Under the pieces are notes generated by a model, which ran no database searches, had not been told where the DNA came from, and saw only the letters and a program-made list of their open reading frames with translations. A DNA stretch of 64,000 nt from Actinomyces sp. Marseille-P3109 (GTDB taxonomy: Bacteria; Actinomycetota; Actinomycetes; Actinomycetales; Actinomycetaceae), in NCBI RefSeq assembly GCF_900323545.1, contig NZ_OOHN01000008.1, positions 205,941-269,940 of the forward strand, read 5' to 3'. Within the stretch, counting starts at the first letter, position 1. Every line of letters begins with the position of its first letter. A program made the translations under genes and the position numbers. Below are positions 10,146 through 20,055 of the stretch, one piece after another.

Positions 10146-10565
10146 GTGCTCATTCCCCGCCGGACCAAGTTCCGCAAGCAGCACCGCCCGCACCGCACGG
10201 GCCTTTCCAAGGGCGGCAACCAGATCGCCTTCGGTGAGTACGGCATCCAGGCTCTCGAGCCCGCCTACATCACCAACCGCCAGATCGAGGCGGCCCGTAT
10301 CGCCATGACCCGCCACATCAAGCGTGGCGGCAAGGTGTGGATCAACATCTTCCCGGACCGCCCCCTGACCAAGAAGCCCGCCGAGACCCGTATGGGTTCC
10401 GGTAAGGGTGCACCCGAGTGGTGGATCGCCAACGTCAAGCCCGGACGCATCCTGTTCGAGCTCGGCGGTGTCGACGAGGCCCTCGCCCGCGAGGCCATGC
10501 GCCGCGCACAGCACAAGCTTCCGATGAAGACCCGTTTCGTGACTCGTGAGGGTGGTGACGTCTGA
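10146..10565 (+). CDS. rplP: 50S ribosomal protein L16
   Basis: 139 residues from GTG 10146 ([19 protein letters not shown]). It contains [10 protein letters not shown] near the A-site tRNA elbow. Its stop overlaps the ATG of rpmC. Confidence 0.97.
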   Translation: MLIPRRTKFRKQHRPHRTGLSKGGNQIAFGEYGIQALEPAYITNRQIEAARIAMTRHIKRGGKVWINIFPDRPLTKKPAETRMGSGKGAPEWWIANVKPGRILFELGGVDEALAREAMRRAQHKLPMKTRFVTREGGDV

Positions 10566-10810
10566 TGGCAATCGGTTCCAAGGGCCTGGCCCCCACCGAC
10601 CTCGACGGCATGGACAATGAGCGCCTCGCCGAGGAGCTCTCCAAGGCCAAGGCCGAGCTGTTCAACCTCCGGTTCGCCTCCGCGACCGGCCAGCTCGAGG
10701 ACCACGGACGTCTCAAGGCTGTGCGTCGCGACATCGCCCGTATCTACACGATCGTGCGCGAGCGTGAGCTCGGTATTCGCACCGCCCCGAGCACGGAGGA
10801 GTCCAAGTGA
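10565..10810 (+). CDS. rpmC: 50S ribosomal protein L29
   Basis: 81 residues with the L29 two-helix core ([23 protein letters not shown], read with neighbours) and [15 protein letters not shown]. It lies beside L23 at the tunnel exit. It is joined by a TGATG overlap to rplP and a GTGA overlap to rpsQ. Confidence 0.95.
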   Translation: MAIGSKGLAPTDLDGMDNERLAEELSKAKAELFNLRFASATGQLEDHGRLKAVRRDIARIYTIVRERELGIRTAPSTEESK

Positions 10811-11100
10811 GCGAGCAGACCAGCACCGAGAACGTCGAGCAGTCCACCGAGCGCCCCCAGCGCAAGGTGCGTCGTGGCTACGTCGTCTCCGACAAGATGG
10901 ACAAGACGGTTGTCGTCCTCGTCGAGGAGCGCTACAAGCACTCCCTGTACGGCAAGGTCCTCCGTCGCTCCAAGAAGGTCAAGGTCCACGACGAGAACAA
11001 CGAGGCCGGCGTCGGCGATCTCGTCTCCATCATGGAGACCCGCCCGCTGAGCGCCACCAAGCACTTCCGCCTCCTGGAGATCCTCGAGCGCGCCAAGTGA
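10807..11100 (+). CDS. rpsQ: 30S ribosomal protein S17
   Basis: 97 residues from GTG 10807. The core [20 protein letters not shown] is preceded by an acidic, low-complexity N-terminus of about 18 residues. It is the last gene before a strong terminator, so the S10 operon ends here rather than continuing into rplN. Confidence 0.96.
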   Translation: MSEQTSTENVEQSTERPQRKVRRGYVVSDKMDKTVVVLVEERYKHSLYGKVLRRSKKVKVHDENNEAGVGDLVSIMETRPLSATKHFRLLEILERAK

Positions 11101-11142
11101 CCCTCGGCTGAACGCCGCCTTCGACGACGTCGAGACGGCATC

Positions 11143-11190
11143 CGACGCCGCAGCCTCCCGCCCGGGAGGCTGCGGCGTCGTTGTTGTTGA
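11143..11190 (+). terminator. Intrinsic terminator after rpsQ
   Basis: A perfect 18-bp GC-rich stem (11143-11160 with 11163-11180) is followed by TTGTTGTTG. It closes the S10 operon and breaks the usual rpsQ-rplN continuity. Confidence 0.9.
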
Positions 11191-11712
11191 CCACAGGCCT
11201 TCACGTACGACTGCGACGACTGCCCGCAGAAGACTGGTGGGGCGGGTGCCGTTGGTGCCCAGCGGCTCTCCTCCTGTTCGGTTCTGGCTGCGTACCTTGA
11301 AGGAATCGTGTCAGTAGGCGGTGTGGACGCGAGCGACTCGGGACGCGGACGCCCTGTGGTGCCCGACGGCGCCCCGCCGGTACGCGGCTCTACATGAGGT
11401 CGGGGTGGTATGTCGTGTCTCCTCACTTCTGAGACATGTGAGTGTCATGGCTTCTGAGGCGCGGGCAGGGAGGGCTGCCGGGGGGTGCGAGGCCTGACCG
11501 ACGCCCGATGCCACCGCTGGGGCACCGGCAGGTCGGGGCCCTGTGAGTCCCCGATGAAGAGGACATCGCCGCCCCGGCCATCGGGGCCGGCGGCAGGTCG
11601 GAGTCTTCGATCTTCTGGCCAGGGTAATGAGCATGTCGAGCCCTGCACCCAGACGCGACTCTGGCCGGCGCAGCGCACTGACCGCAGGCCGGCTGCGGGA
11701 GCCTGCATACCC

Positions 11713-11821
11713 TCGAGGACGTACTTTTGCCTCCAGGACTGCGTTGTCTCGCAAATGACTACGGGTAGATCCCAGTATTCTGCGGGAAAACGCAGTCCCC
11801 AAACGGAAAGTACGTCCTCGA
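11713..11821. repeat. 109-bp imperfect palindrome, MITE-like
   Basis: The outer arms are 15 bp and perfect (11713-11727 with 11807-11821). An inner pair, GGACTGCGTT (11736-11745) and AACGCAGTCC (11789-11798), is also perfect. The centre pairs partly. I see no coding capacity and no clear target-site duplication. Confidence 0.8.
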
Positions 11822-11929
11822 CGCGAACCGCAGTCACCAACGCATCAGCGGAACAGCCCGAGCCGCTCTCGCCTCATCGGACTCTGTCGACGCCGTCTGC
11901 GGCCCGAGCCCCTCTCAGGTCGGCTAATG

Positions 11930-12036
11930 CACGAGGGTGGGTTTGTACTGGCCAGGGGTTGTCCGTACTGCACGAGACCCCGACCCCCGTGGAGTACACC
12001 CACCTGTCGGCCAGTGGCCTCCATACCTCGTGCAGT
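11930..12036. repeat. Dispersed stem-loop element, copy A
   Basis: It contains ACTGCACGAG (11967-11976) and its inverse CTCGTGCAGT (12027-12036), ACTGGCC (11947-11953) with GGCCAGT (12009-12015), and further pairable blocks. The order ACGAGGGTGGG, CTGGCCAG, GGTTGT, ACTGCACGA, TGGAGT, CACCC, TCGTGCAGT recurs at 41352-41438. Confidence 0.7.
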
Positions 12037-12428
12037 AGCGTTTAGCCTCCGCTGGGAGCGCTCTGTGGCGTTGCCCTGCTTGCAGGTCGCTGGGTCTGCG
12101 ACGACGTCGGCCACCACCTTCGGCATCGATGCCGGAGGTCCGGGAAAAGCCGGTGAGCAAAGGCACAGGGCGGGGTGGTCATCTCAGGTACCGCTTGATG
12201 CGGCGGCTGGACTAGGCTAATGGAGTTGCGCGCGCCCTCGGTGCGCCCGGCAGAGACCTCGTGCAGCCTGCGCCTGTGTCTGTCGGGGGAGCGTACCGCG
12301 GACATCCCCTCATCCCTGGGTCGGCCTCGTGCGGCCTGCGGCCGGGGGAGACGTGTGCAAGACCAGAAGAACGTTCGGCCAGGCTCGGGAGCTTCCTGAG
12401 AACCGGCTCGACGACAGGAGAACACTCA

Positions 12429-12797
12429 ATGATCCAGCAGGAGTCGCGACTGAAGGTCGCCGACAACACCGGTGCCAAGGAGATCCTTTGCATCCGTGTT
12501 CTCGGTGGATCGGGTCGGCGCTATGCGGGTATCGGCGACACGATCGTCGCCACCGTCAAGGACGCCATTCCCGGCGGCAACGTGAAGAAGGGCGAGGTCG
12601 TCAAGGCCGTCGTCGTGCGTGCCCGCAAGGAGCGTCGTCGTCCCGACGGCTCGTACATCCGCTTCGACGAGAACGCCGCCGTCATCCTCAAGAACGACGG
12701 GGAGCCGCGCGGTACGCGCATCTTCGGCCCCGTCGGCCGTGAGCTTCGCGAGAAGAAGTTCATGCGCATCGTCTCGCTCGCCCCGGAGGTGATCTGA
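12429..12797 (+). CDS. rplN: 50S ribosomal protein L14
   Basis: 122 residues ([18 protein letters not shown]..., [20 protein letters not shown]). L14 helps bridge the subunits. ATG 12429 follows ACAGGAG. It opens the spc cluster after a long leader and so probably has its own promoter. Confidence 0.97.
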   Translation: MIQQESRLKVADNTGAKEILCIRVLGGSGRRYAGIGDTIVATVKDAIPGGNVKKGEVVKAVVVRARKERRRPDGSYIRFDENAAVILKNDGEPRGTRIFGPVGRELREKKFMRIVSLAPEVI

Positions 12798-12799
12798 AC

Positions 12800-13144
12800 A
12801 TGGCACGCATCAAGAAGGGCGACCAGGTCATCGTCATCGCCGGTAAGGACAAGGGCAAGACCGGCCGCGTCCTGGAGGTCCTCAAAGACACCGACCGTGT
12901 CATCGTCGAGGGCGTCCAGCGCGTTACCAAGCACACCAAGGTGGGGCAGTCCCAGCAGGGCGCCCGCACCGGCGGCATCGAGACCGTTGAGGCGCCCATC
13001 CACGCCTCCAACGTCATGCTCGTCGACCCCAAGACCAAGAAGCGCACCCGCGTGGGCTTCCGCGTCGAGGAGGGCGTGCGTCCCAACGGCCGCAAGCGCA
13101 CCGTCCGCGTGCGCTACGCCAAGAAGAGCGGGGAGGACCTGTGA
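12800..13144 (+). CDS. rplX: 50S ribosomal protein L24
   Basis: 114 residues with the KOW motif [19 protein letters not shown] near the N-terminus. It initiates 50S assembly. It starts 2 nt after rplN and runs into rplE. Confidence 0.97.
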   Translation: MARIKKGDQVIVIAGKDKGKTGRVLEVLKDTDRVIVEGVQRVTKHTKVGQSQQGARTGGIETVEAPIHASNVMLVDPKTKKRTRVGFRVEEGVRPNGRKRTVRVRYAKKSGEDL

Positions 13145-13146
13145 CC

Positions 13147-13704
13147 ATGGCTGACAAGACCACCCCCCGTCTCAAGACGAAGTACACCGAGGAGGTGCGC
13201 CCCGCCCTGCTCAAGGAGTTCCAGCACAGCAACGTGATGGAGGTCGGGCGCGTCGTCAAGGTCGTCGTCAACATGGGTGTGGGCGAGGCCGCCCACGACT
13301 CCAAGATGATCGAGGGCGCCGTGCGCGACCTCGCCGCCATCACGGGTCAGAAGCCCCAGGTCACCCGGGCCCGCAAGTCCATCGCGCAGTTCAAGCTGCG
13401 CGAGGGCATGCCGATCGGCGCGCACTCCACGCTGCGCGGCGACCGCATGTGGGAGTTCCTGGACCGTCTGGTGTCGATCTCCCTGCCCCGCATCCGCGAC
13501 TTCCGCGGTCTGAGCCCCAAGCAGTTCGACGGGAACGGCAACTACACCTTCGGTCTGACCGAGCAGGCCGTCTTCCACGAGATCGACCAGGACCAGATCG
13601 ACCGCGTCCGCGGCATGGACATCACCGTGGTGACCACGGCCAAGACCGACGAGGAGGCCCGCTCGCTGCTCAAGCAGCTCGGCTTCCCCTTCAAGGAGAA
13701 GTGA
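13147..13704 (+). CDS. rplE: 50S ribosomal protein L5
   Basis: 185 residues with the 5S-rRNA-binding L5 signature ([38 protein letters not shown]). ATG 13147 is preferred because GGGAGG (13131-13136) is 10 nt away. A GTG at 13141 overlapping the rplX stop is the alternative and would add two residues. Confidence 0.96.
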   Translation: MADKTTPRLKTKYTEEVRPALLKEFQHSNVMEVGRVVKVVVNMGVGEAAHDSKMIEGAVRDLAAITGQKPQVTRARKSIAQFKLREGMPIGAHSTLRGDRMWEFLDRLVSISLPRIRDFRGLSPKQFDGNGNYTFGLTEQAVFHEIDQDQIDRVRGMDITVVTTAKTDEEARSLLKQLGFPFKEK

Positions 13705-13705
13705 C

Positions 13706-13891
13706 ATGGCGAAGACCGCTCTGATTGAGAAGGCGAACCGCAAGCCCAAGTTCGGTGTCCGTGCCTACACGCGCTGCCAGCGCTGCGGCCGCCCGCACTC
13801 GGTGTACCGCAAGTTCGGCCTGTGCCGTATCTGCCTGCGTGAGATGGCCCTTCGCGGCGAGCTCCCGGGCGTGAGCAAGTCCAGCTGGTAA
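13706..13891 (+). CDS. rpsZ: 30S ribosomal protein S14, zinc-binding type Z
   Basis: 61 residues with two CxxC pairs (CQRC and CRIC), so this is the short zinc-binding form rather than the long zinc-free form. It starts 1 nt after the rplE stop. Confidence 0.96.
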   Translation: MAKTALIEKANRKPKFGVRAYTRCQRCGRPHSVYRKFGLCRICLREMALRGELPGVSKSSW

Positions 13892-13949
13892 GAACTTACG
13901 TCGCAGGTCCGGTAAGGAAACCACGACGAGGAAGGGCTAAGGCCCACTC

Positions 13950-14348
13950 ATGACAATGACAGACCCCATCGCAGACATGCTGACCCGTCTGCGCAACGCA
14001 AACAGCGCCTACCACGACACCGTGTCGATGCCGTCGAGCAAGCTCAAGGTGAACATCGCTGAGATGCTCAAGTCCGAGGGCTACATCGCCGGCTACGAGG
14101 TCACGGACGCCGAGGTCGGCAAGACGCTCACGCTGAGCCTCAAGTACGGAGCCAACCGCCAGCGGGCCATCCAGGGCCTGCGCCGGATCTCCAAGCCCGG
14201 CCTGCGCGTCTACGCCAAGTCCACCAACCTGCCCAAGGTCCTCGGCGGCCTGGGAGTGGCGATCCTGTCCACCTCCTCCGGCCTCCTGACCGACAAGCAG
14301 GCCGAGTCGCGTGGCGTGGGCGGCGAAGTCCTCGCCTACGTCTGGTAA
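13950..14348 (+). CDS. rpsH: 30S ribosomal protein S8
   Basis: 132 residues ([18 protein letters not shown]..., [11 protein letters not shown]). S8 is a primary 16S rRNA binder and the classic spc-operon autoregulator in E. coli. A second ATG at 13956 would shorten it by two residues. Confidence 0.97.
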   Translation: MTMTDPIADMLTRLRNANSAYHDTVSMPSSKLKVNIAEMLKSEGYIAGYEVTDAEVGKTLTLSLKYGANRQRAIQGLRRISKPGLRVYAKSTNLPKVLGGLGVAILSTSSGLLTDKQAESRGVGGEVLAYVW

Positions 14349-14369
14349 GAGAAGGAACGGAGGAAAACC

Positions 14370-14909
14370 ATGTCTCGTATTGGACGGCTCCCCGTTCCGG
14401 TTCCCGCCGGAGTGGACGTCACCATCGACGGCCAGGACGTGACGGTCAAGGGCCCCAAGGGCACCCTGTCCCGCACGATCAGCGAGCCCCTGAGCGTCAC
14501 CCGCCAGGAGGACGGCTCCATTCTGGTCACGCGTCCCGACGACGAGCGCCGCTCGCGCTCGCTGCACGGACTGTCGCGCACCCTCATCAACAACATGGTG
14601 ATCGGCGTCACCGAGGGCTACTCCAGGCAGCTCGAGATCGTCGGCACCGGTTACCGCGTCGCCGCCAAGGGCCAGGGCATCGAGCTCTCCCTCGGCTTCT
14701 CCCACACCGTGACCGTCGAGCCCCCCGAGGGCATCACCTTCACGGTCGACGGCAACCTGAAGATCACCGTCTCCGGTATCTCCAAGGAGCAGGTCGGCGA
14801 GGTCGCGGCGAACATCCGCAAGATCCGCCCGCCGGAGCCTTACAAGGGCAAGGGCGTGCGCTACGCCGGCGAGAACGTGCGCCGCAAGGTCGGAAAGGCT
14901 GGTAAGTGA
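14370..14909 (+). CDS. rplF: 50S ribosomal protein L6
   Basis: 179 residues, two repeated L6 domains, with the C-terminal signature [19 protein letters not shown]. It sits near the factor-binding site. AGGAAAA precedes ATG 14370. Confidence 0.97.
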   Translation: MSRIGRLPVPVPAGVDVTIDGQDVTVKGPKGTLSRTISEPLSVTRQEDGSILVTRPDDERRSRSLHGLSRTLINNMVIGVTEGYSRQLEIVGTGYRVAAKGQGIELSLGFSHTVTVEPPEGITFTVDGNLKITVSGISKEQVGEVAANIRKIRPPEPYKGKGVRYAGENVRRKVGKAGK

Positions 14910-14911
14910 CC

Positions 14912-15292
14912 ATGGCTTACTCGATCAAGAGGGGCAAGGGCAACCCCCGCGCCATCGCCCGCAAGATCCGCCACCAGCGCGTGCGCAAGCACATCTCCGG
15001 CACGCCCGAGCGTCCCCGCCTGGTGGTCACCCGGTCCAACCGCCACATGGTGGCTCAGGTCGTGGACGACACCATCGGCCACACGCTGTGCGCTGCCTCC
15101 ACTCTGGAGGAGGCCGCCAAGGGCGTCGAGGGCCACAAGGTGGGCGCCGCCCGCAAGGTCGGCGAGCTCATCGCCGAGCGCGCCAAGGCGCTGGGCATCG
15201 AGACAGTCGTGTTCGACCGCGGCGGCAACAAGTACCACGGCCGTGTCGCGGCCGTCGCCGAGGGCGCCCGCGAGGGCGGCCTGAAGCTGTGA
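14912..15292 (+). CDS. rplR: 50S ribosomal protein L18
   Basis: 126 residues that bind 5S rRNA ([41 protein letters not shown]). ATG 14912 is taken as the start. GTG 14906, overlapping the rplF stop, is the alternative. Confidence 0.95.
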   Translation: MAYSIKRGKGNPRAIARKIRHQRVRKHISGTPERPRLVVTRSNRHMVAQVVDDTIGHTLCAASTLEEAAKGVEGHKVGAARKVGELIAERAKALGIETVVFDRGGNKYHGRVAAVAEGAREGGLKL

Positions 15293-15326
15293 GCACTAAG
15301 ACGACGAGAAAGCAGAGGAACATCTG

Positions 15327-16034
15327 ATGGCTGCACCGCAGCGAGACAGGTCCGCGTCGTCCGACGGCTCGGCCCAGCGCGAGAACGACGAGCGCCGGGG
15401 CGAGGGCCGCGGCCGCCGCGACCGCAACAACGACCGCCGCGACCGTGGTCGCGGCAACGACGACAAGTACATCGAGCGCGTCGTCACCATCAACCGCGTG
15501 TCCAAGGTCGTCAAGGGCGGCCGCCGCTTCACCTTCACGGCCCTCGTGGTCGTCGGTGACGGTGAGGGCACCGTCGGCGTGGGCTACGGCAAGGCGAAGG
15601 AGGTTCCCGCCGCCATTGCCAAGGCCGTCGAGATCGCGAAGAAGAACTTCTTCCACGTCCCGATGATCCGCCGCACCATCCCGCACCTGGTCCAGGGCGA
15701 GGACTCCGCCGGAGTCGTCCTCCTGCGTCCGGCTTCCCCCGGTACCGGTGTTATCGCCGGCGGTCCGGTGCGCGCCGTGCTGGACTGCGCCGGTGTCCAC
15801 GACATCCTGTCCAAGTCACTGGGCTCCTCCAACGCGATCAACATCGTGCACGCCACGGTGGACGCTCTCAAGCAGCTTGAGCAGCCCGAGGCCGTCGCGG
15901 CCCGTCGTGGCCTGCCTCTGGAGGACGTCGCCCCGCAGTCCATGCTGCGGGCCCGCGCCGAGGGCGAGGCCGACAAGCGCGCCCAGGCCGAGAAGCAGGA
16001 GGCCGAGAAGGCCGCTGAAGGAGTGGGTGCGTGA
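15327..16034 (+). CDS. rpsE: 30S ribosomal protein S5
   Basis: 235 residues. The S5 double-stranded-RNA-binding domain begins at about residue 50 ([18 protein letters not shown]), and [12 protein letters not shown] elements follow. It has a long Arg/Asp/Gly-rich N-terminal tail and an Ala/Glu/Lys-rich C-terminal tail, both common in actinobacteria. Confidence 0.97.
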   Translation: MAAPQRDRSASSDGSAQRENDERRGEGRGRRDRNNDRRDRGRGNDDKYIERVVTINRVSKVVKGGRRFTFTALVVVGDGEGTVGVGYGKAKEVPAAIAKAVEIAKKNFFHVPMIRRTIPHLVQGEDSAGVVLLRPASPGTGVIAGGPVRAVLDCAGVHDILSKSLGSSNAINIVHATVDALKQLEQPEAVAARRGLPLEDVAPQSMLRARAEGEADKRAQAEKQEAEKAAEGVGA

Positions 16035-16240
16035 TGGCTGAGTCCGCATCGAAGCAGATGACCAAGCAGCTCAAGGTCACTCAGATTCGCTCTGGCATCG
16101 GGGGCACCCACCGCCAGCGCGAGTCCCTCAAGACCCTGGGTCTGCGCAAGATCCGCCAGTCCGTCGTGCGTGAGGACACCCCCAGCGTGCGCGGCCTGAT
16201 TGCCACGGTGCACCACCTGGTCACCGTTGAGGAGGTCTGA
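16034..16240 (+). CDS. rpmD: 50S ribosomal protein L30
   Basis: 68 residues ([25 protein letters not shown] region and [17 protein letters not shown]). The start is ATG 16034 in a TGATG overlap with the rpsE stop. Confidence 0.95.
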   Translation: MAESASKQMTKQLKVTQIRSGIGGTHRQRESLKTLGLRKIRQSVVREDTPSVRGLIATVHHLVTVEEV

Positions 16241-16241
16241 G

Positions 16242-16718
16242 ATGGCTGACACCGAGAACACGCAGGAGGAGAAGGTGCGCGTCGTCAAGCTGCACCACCT
16301 GCGTCCCGCCCCCGGCGCCAAGAAGGCCAAGACCCGTGTGGGTCGTGGTGAGGCGTCCAAGGGTAAGACCGCCGGTCGCGGTACCAAGGGCACCAAGGCT
16401 CGTTACCAGGTCCGCCCTGGTTTCGAGGGTGGCCAGATGCCGCTGCACATGCGTCTTCCCAAGCTGCGCGGCTTCCGTAACCCCAACCGTGTCGAGTACC
16501 AGCCCGTGAACGTCGGCCGCATCGCCGAGCTGTTCCCCGAGGGCGGCACGGTGACCGTGGAGGACCTCGTCGCCAAGGGCGCGGTTCGCAAGAACCAGCT
16601 CGTCAAGGTCCTCGGCGGCGGCGACGTCACCGTGGCCCTGACGCTCATGGCCGACGCCTGGTCCAGCTCCGCCAAGGAGAAGATCGAGGCCGCCGGCGGC
16701 ACTATCGCCACGCGCTGA
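16242..16718 (+). CDS. rplO: 50S ribosomal protein L15
   Basis: 158 residues with the Gly-rich [20 protein letters not shown] segment. ATG 16242 follows GAGGTCTGAG; a longer frame from 16200 lies inside rpmD. It is the last gene before a terminator. Confidence 0.96.
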   Translation: MADTENTQEEKVRVVKLHHLRPAPGAKKAKTRVGRGEASKGKTAGRGTKGTKARYQVRPGFEGGQMPLHMRLPKLRGFRNPNRVEYQPVNVGRIAELFPEGGTVTVEDLVAKGAVRKNQLVKVLGGGDVTVALTLMADAWSSSAKEKIEAAGGTIATR

Positions 16719-16787
16719 GCATCCGGCGTTCCGGTGGGGGAATGAACCCCGCTGAGAAACGACGCCGGCGAGTAGCGAGCAGCTGCA

Positions 16788-16828
16788 GACCCCGGTGGTC
16801 CAGGGAAACCTGGACTGCCGGGGTTTGT
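16788..16828 (+). terminator. Intrinsic terminator after rplO
   Basis: A 16-bp stem with a small internal mismatch (16789-16804 with 16809-16824) closes on a GAAA tetraloop and is followed by TT. It separates the spc ribosomal genes from secY, which has its own 240-nt leader. Confidence 0.88.
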
Positions 16829-17069
16829 CGTGCCCCGACGTCGAGCTCCAGGGGAGATGACCTCCTTCCGGCATGGAGGTGCGCTGAGTCACCCGACGAC
16901 GCAGAACAGGGGAGGGACGTGATAAAACCCGCACCCCATCGGCGTTGCAAGGCTGTCTCAGCGCCCAGGCCGGGGCCTCGGCGGGGTACTCTGGACCGGG
17001 CGCAGTCCCCCTGCGCTCCTCCTTGCTGCGTGCAAGACCGAACCCAACCCCGAGTCCACAGGAGATCGA

Positions 17070-18362
17070 GTGCTCAGCGCGTTCACCCAGGCGTTCAGAA
17101 CGCCAGACCTCAGGGCGAAGCTGCTCTTTACCCTTGGCATCATGGCCCTCTTCCGGCTCGGGTCGATCCTGCCGGCCCCCGGTGTCAACCTGGCCAATGT
17201 CAAGGCCTGCATCGGCGAGTCCCAGGACCAGGGCCTGCTCAGCCTCGTCAACGTCTTCTCCGGTGGTGCGCTGCTCCAGCTGAGCGTCTTCGCGCTCGGG
17301 ATCATGCCCTACATCACCGCCTCCATCATCATCCAGCTCCTGCGGGTGGTCATCCCCCGCTTCGAGGAGCTCCACAAGGAGGGGCAGGCGGGCACCGCCA
17401 AGCTCACCGAGTACACCCGCTACCTCACCATCGGCCTGGGGCTCCTCCAGTCCAGCACCATCGTGGCCACGGCCTCCAGCGGCCGCCTCTTCCCCGGCTG
17501 CACCCACGAGATCATTCCCGGCGGCTCGGTCCTCACGATGCTGCTCATGGTCATCACCATGACCGCCGGTACCGGCCTCATCATGTGGCTGGGCGAGCTC
17601 ATCACCGAGCGCGGCATCGGCAACGGCATGTCGCTGCTGATCTTCACCTCGATCGTGGCCCAGTTCCCCTCCAACATGTTCTCCATCGCCGGCGGCAACG
17701 GCGGCGCGGCCAAGTTCCTCATCGTCGTGGGCGTCGTCCTGGCGGCGACCCTCGCCGTCGTGTACATCGAGCAGGCCCAGCGACGCATCCCCGTGCAGTA
17801 CGCCAAGCGGATGATCGGGCGCCGTCAGTACGGCGGCTCGACCACTTACATCCCGGTCAAGATCAACACCGCCGGCGTCATCCCGGTCATCTTCGCCTCC
17901 TCGATCCTGGCCATGCCTCAGCTCGTCTCCAGCTTCGCCAGCCCCACGAGCAAGTGGGTGCAGTGGATCATGACCCACCTGCAGCAGACGCACCCGATCT
18001 ACCTGACCGCCTATGGGATCCTCATCCTGTGCTTCGCCTTCTTCTACACGGCCATCACCTTCGACGCCGAGGAGATCGCGGACAACATGAAGCGCTACGG
18101 CGGCTTCATCCCGGGCATTCGTGCCGGCGAGCCCACCGTGCGCTACCTGTCCTACGTCATCAACCGCATCACGACGGCGGGCTCCATCTACCTGGTGGTC
18201 CTCGCCCTCATCCCGACACTTGCCGTGATCTGGCTGGACCTGTCCCAGCACCTGCCCTTCGGCGGAACCACGATCCTCATCATGGTGGGTGTGGGCCTCC
18301 AGACGGTCAAGGAAGTCAACTCCCAGCTGCAGCAGCGCCACTACGAAGGGTTCTTGTCATGA
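17070..18362 (+). CDS. secY: Preprotein translocase subunit SecY
   Basis: 430 residues, ten hydrophobic segments, the channel of the Sec translocon. It begins MLSAFTQAFRTPDLRAKLLFTLG and contains the conserved IPVQYAKRMIGR region and GIRAGEPT. GTG 17070 follows AGGAGATCG. Pilins and other exported proteins of this window would pass through it. Its stop overlaps the adk start (ATGA). Confidence 0.97.
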   Translation: MLSAFTQAFRTPDLRAKLLFTLGIMALFRLGSILPAPGVNLANVKACIGESQDQGLLSLVNVFSGGALLQLSVFALGIMPYITASIIIQLLRVVIPRFEELHKEGQAGTAKLTEYTRYLTIGLGLLQSSTIVATASSGRLFPGCTHEIIPGGSVLTMLLMVITMTAGTGLIMWLGELITERGIGNGMSLLIFTSIVAQFPSNMFSIAGGNGGAAKFLIVVGVVLAATLAVVYIEQAQRRIPVQYAKRMIGRRQYGGSTTYIPVKINTAGVIPVIFASSILAMPQLVSSFASPTSKWVQWIMTHLQQTHPIYLTAYGILILCFAFFYTAITFDAEEIADNMKRYGGFIPGIRAGEPTVRYLSYVINRITTAGSIYLVVLALIPTLAVIWLDLSQHLPFGGTTILIMVGVGLQTVKEVNSQLQQRHYEGFLS

Positions 18363-18946
18363 GCGCACGCATGGTTCTCCTCGGTCCCCCCGGAGCGGGC
18401 AAGGGCACTCAGGCCGCACGGATCGCCGAGCGCCTCGGCATCCCGGCCATCTCCACCGGTGACATCTTCCGCGCCAACGTCGCCGGCGCCACCGAGCTCG
18501 GTACTCAGGCCAAGGCCTACATGGACAAGGGAGAGTACGTTCCCGACTCCATCACCAACGCCATGGTGGCCGACCGCATCGCCCAGAACGACTGCGTGGC
18601 CGGCTTCCTCCTGGACGGCTATCCGCGTACCACCGCCCAGGTCGGCGAGCTCGACTCCATGCTGGAGGCCTCCGGTCTCGCCCTCGACGTCGTCGTCGAG
18701 ATCACGGCCGACGCCGAGGCCGTCATCGCCCGGCTGCTCAAGCGGGCCGGCGAGCAGGGGCGCGCCGACGACACCGAGCCCGTCATCCGCCACCGCCTCG
18801 AGGTCTACGCCGAGTCCACCGCGCCTTTGGCGGGCATCTACGCCGAGCGCGGCCTGCTCGTCCAGGTCGACGGCATGGGCGAGATCGACGTCGTCACCGG
18901 CCGCATCCTCGAGGCCCTCGCCGCACGCGGCATCACCGGCTCCTGA
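18359..18946 (+). CDS. adk: Adenylate kinase
   Basis: 195 residues. The P-loop LLGPPGAGKGTQA is at the N-terminus, with STGDIFRAN and LLDGYPRT following. The LID is the short form without zinc cysteines. The enzyme interconverts ATP+AMP and 2 ADP. The ATGA overlap with secY is typical of actinobacteria and low-GC Gram-positives. Confidence 0.97.
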   Translation: MSARMVLLGPPGAGKGTQAARIAERLGIPAISTGDIFRANVAGATELGTQAKAYMDKGEYVPDSITNAMVADRIAQNDCVAGFLLDGYPRTTAQVGELDSMLEASGLALDVVVEITADAEAVIARLLKRAGEQGRADDTEPVIRHRLEVYAESTAPLAGIYAERGLLVQVDGMGEIDVVTGRILEALAARGITGS

Positions 18947-18960
18947 GGCCCGGCCTCACC

Positions 18961-18992
18961 GGCGGGTCGTCTGCTCACGCGGACGGCCCGCC
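18961..18992 (+). terminator. Hairpin after adk
   Basis: An 11-bp stem with one G-T pair (18961-18971 with 18982-18992) starts 14 nt after the adk stop, with no T-run. It may be a weak terminator before map. Confidence 0.45.
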
Positions 18993-19093
18993 TCCGCATG
19001 CTCCGACCCGTCCCGGTGCTCGCCGGCCTCTGCCGGCGCTCCCCGGAACCCGCCGGCAGTCTCATTTCCCTCCACGCGACCACAGGAGGCAGC

Positions 19094-19975
19094 GTGCTCT
19101 CACGCGAGCAGATTCAGATCAAGACGCCCGAGCAGGTCCGCCTCATGCGCCAGGCCGGACTCGTCGTCGCCGACATCCACTCCGCCCTGCGCGAGGCGGT
19201 GCGCGCCGGGATCACCACCGGTGAGCTCGATGCCGTCTCAGCCGGCGTCATCGAGGCCGCCGGCGCCCACTCGAACTTCCTGGGCTATCACGACTACCCG
19301 GCCACCGTGTGCATCTCCGTCAACGACGAGGTGGTCCATGGCATCCCCGGCGAACGTGTCCTGGCCGACGGCGACCTCGTCACCTTCGACTGCGGCGCCT
19401 ACGTCGTCGACGACGACGGCACCCAGTGGCACGGGGACGCCGCCTTCACCACCGTCGTCGGCGGGACGTACCGCAGTGAGACCGACCGACTCGTGGACAC
19501 CACCACCCGTGAGGCCCTGTGGGCGGCCATCGCCGCCGTCGCCCGCGCCGCCGCGGAGAAGGGAAGTGGACGCGAGCTGCGCCTCAACGCCGTCGGCGAC
19601 GCCGTCGAGGCCGTGGTGGCCGCGGCCGCCGAGCGCGAGGGGCACAAGCTGGGGATCCTCCAGGAGTACGTCGGCCACGGCATCGGCACGAGCATGCACA
19701 TGGCCCCCGACGTCCTCAACTACTCGGTCAAGCGACGCGGGCCGCGGCTGCGGCCTGGCATGGTGCTGGCCATCGAGCCCATGCTCACCGCCGGTAGCCC
19801 GGTCACGCGCGAGCTCGACGACGGCTGGACCGTCGTCACCCAGGACGGCTCCCACGCCGCCCAGTGGGAGCACACCGTGGCGATCGTCCCCGGCGGCGTC
19901 TGGGTCCTCACCGCGCCGGACGGCGGTGCCGAGGGGCTGGCCGCCCACGGCATAGAGCCCAGGCCACTGAGCTGA
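19094..19975 (+). CDS. map: Methionine aminopeptidase, type I
   Basis: 293 residues. It removes the initiator methionine. The metal-binding residues of the pita-bread fold are visible: FDCGAYV and HGDAAFT (Asp pair), GHGIGTSMH (His), AIEPML (Glu) and QWEHTV (Glu). GTG 19094 follows AGGAGG; the open frame extends to 18998 but has no site there. It lies between adk and infA, the standard place. Confidence 0.95.
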   Translation: MLSREQIQIKTPEQVRLMRQAGLVVADIHSALREAVRAGITTGELDAVSAGVIEAAGAHSNFLGYHDYPATVCISVNDEVVHGIPGERVLADGDLVTFDCGAYVVDDDGTQWHGDAAFTTVVGGTYRSETDRLVDTTTREALWAAIAAVARAAAEKGSGRELRLNAVGDAVEAVVAAAAEREGHKLGILQEYVGHGIGTSMHMAPDVLNYSVKRRGPRLRPGMVLAIEPMLTAGSPVTRELDDGWTVVTQDGSHAAQWEHTVAIVPGGVWVLTAPDGGAEGLAAHGIEPRPLS

Positions 19976-20055
19976 CCGGCGGCCAAGACGCCGGTGTGTC
20001 GGGAAACACCGCGTCATCTCGCTATCTGGCATGGTGAAGCCCAGGCCGCCTGCCG

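Larger units (their letters stand above)
11191..12428 (+). other. 1.2 kb without a convincing gene between rpsQ and rplN
   Basis: Open frames here (for example 11485-12045 on plus and 11311-11802 on minus) have no recognisable domain and no ribosome-binding site, and they run across palindromes, so I do not call them. The stretch holds a 109-bp palindromic element (11713-11821), one copy of a dispersed stem-loop element (11930-12036) and the rplN leader. A short inverted repeat TGTCTC/GAGACA near 11415-11435 resembles some insertion-sequence ends but is too short to name. A TAGGCT at 12213-12218 is a possible -10 box for the spc operon. Confidence 0.7.

Noticed and set aside
11400..11460. Insertion-sequence end
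   Set aside because: A TGTCTC/GAGACA inverted repeat is present, but it is too short and there is no transposase nearby.
11485..12045. 186-codon plus-strand frame in the rpsQ-rplN gap
   Set aside because: It crosses both the 109-bp palindrome and the stem-loop repeat, has no ribosome-binding site and no recognisable domain.
16221..18341. 706-codon minus-strand open frame
   Set aside because: Antisense to rplO and secY with a His/Asp/Gly/Glu-rich translation; a shadow frame.
16742..18946. 734-codon plus-strand frame ending in adenylate kinase
   Set aside because: Only the last 195 codons (from 18359) are a gene; the rest is the wrong frame of secY.
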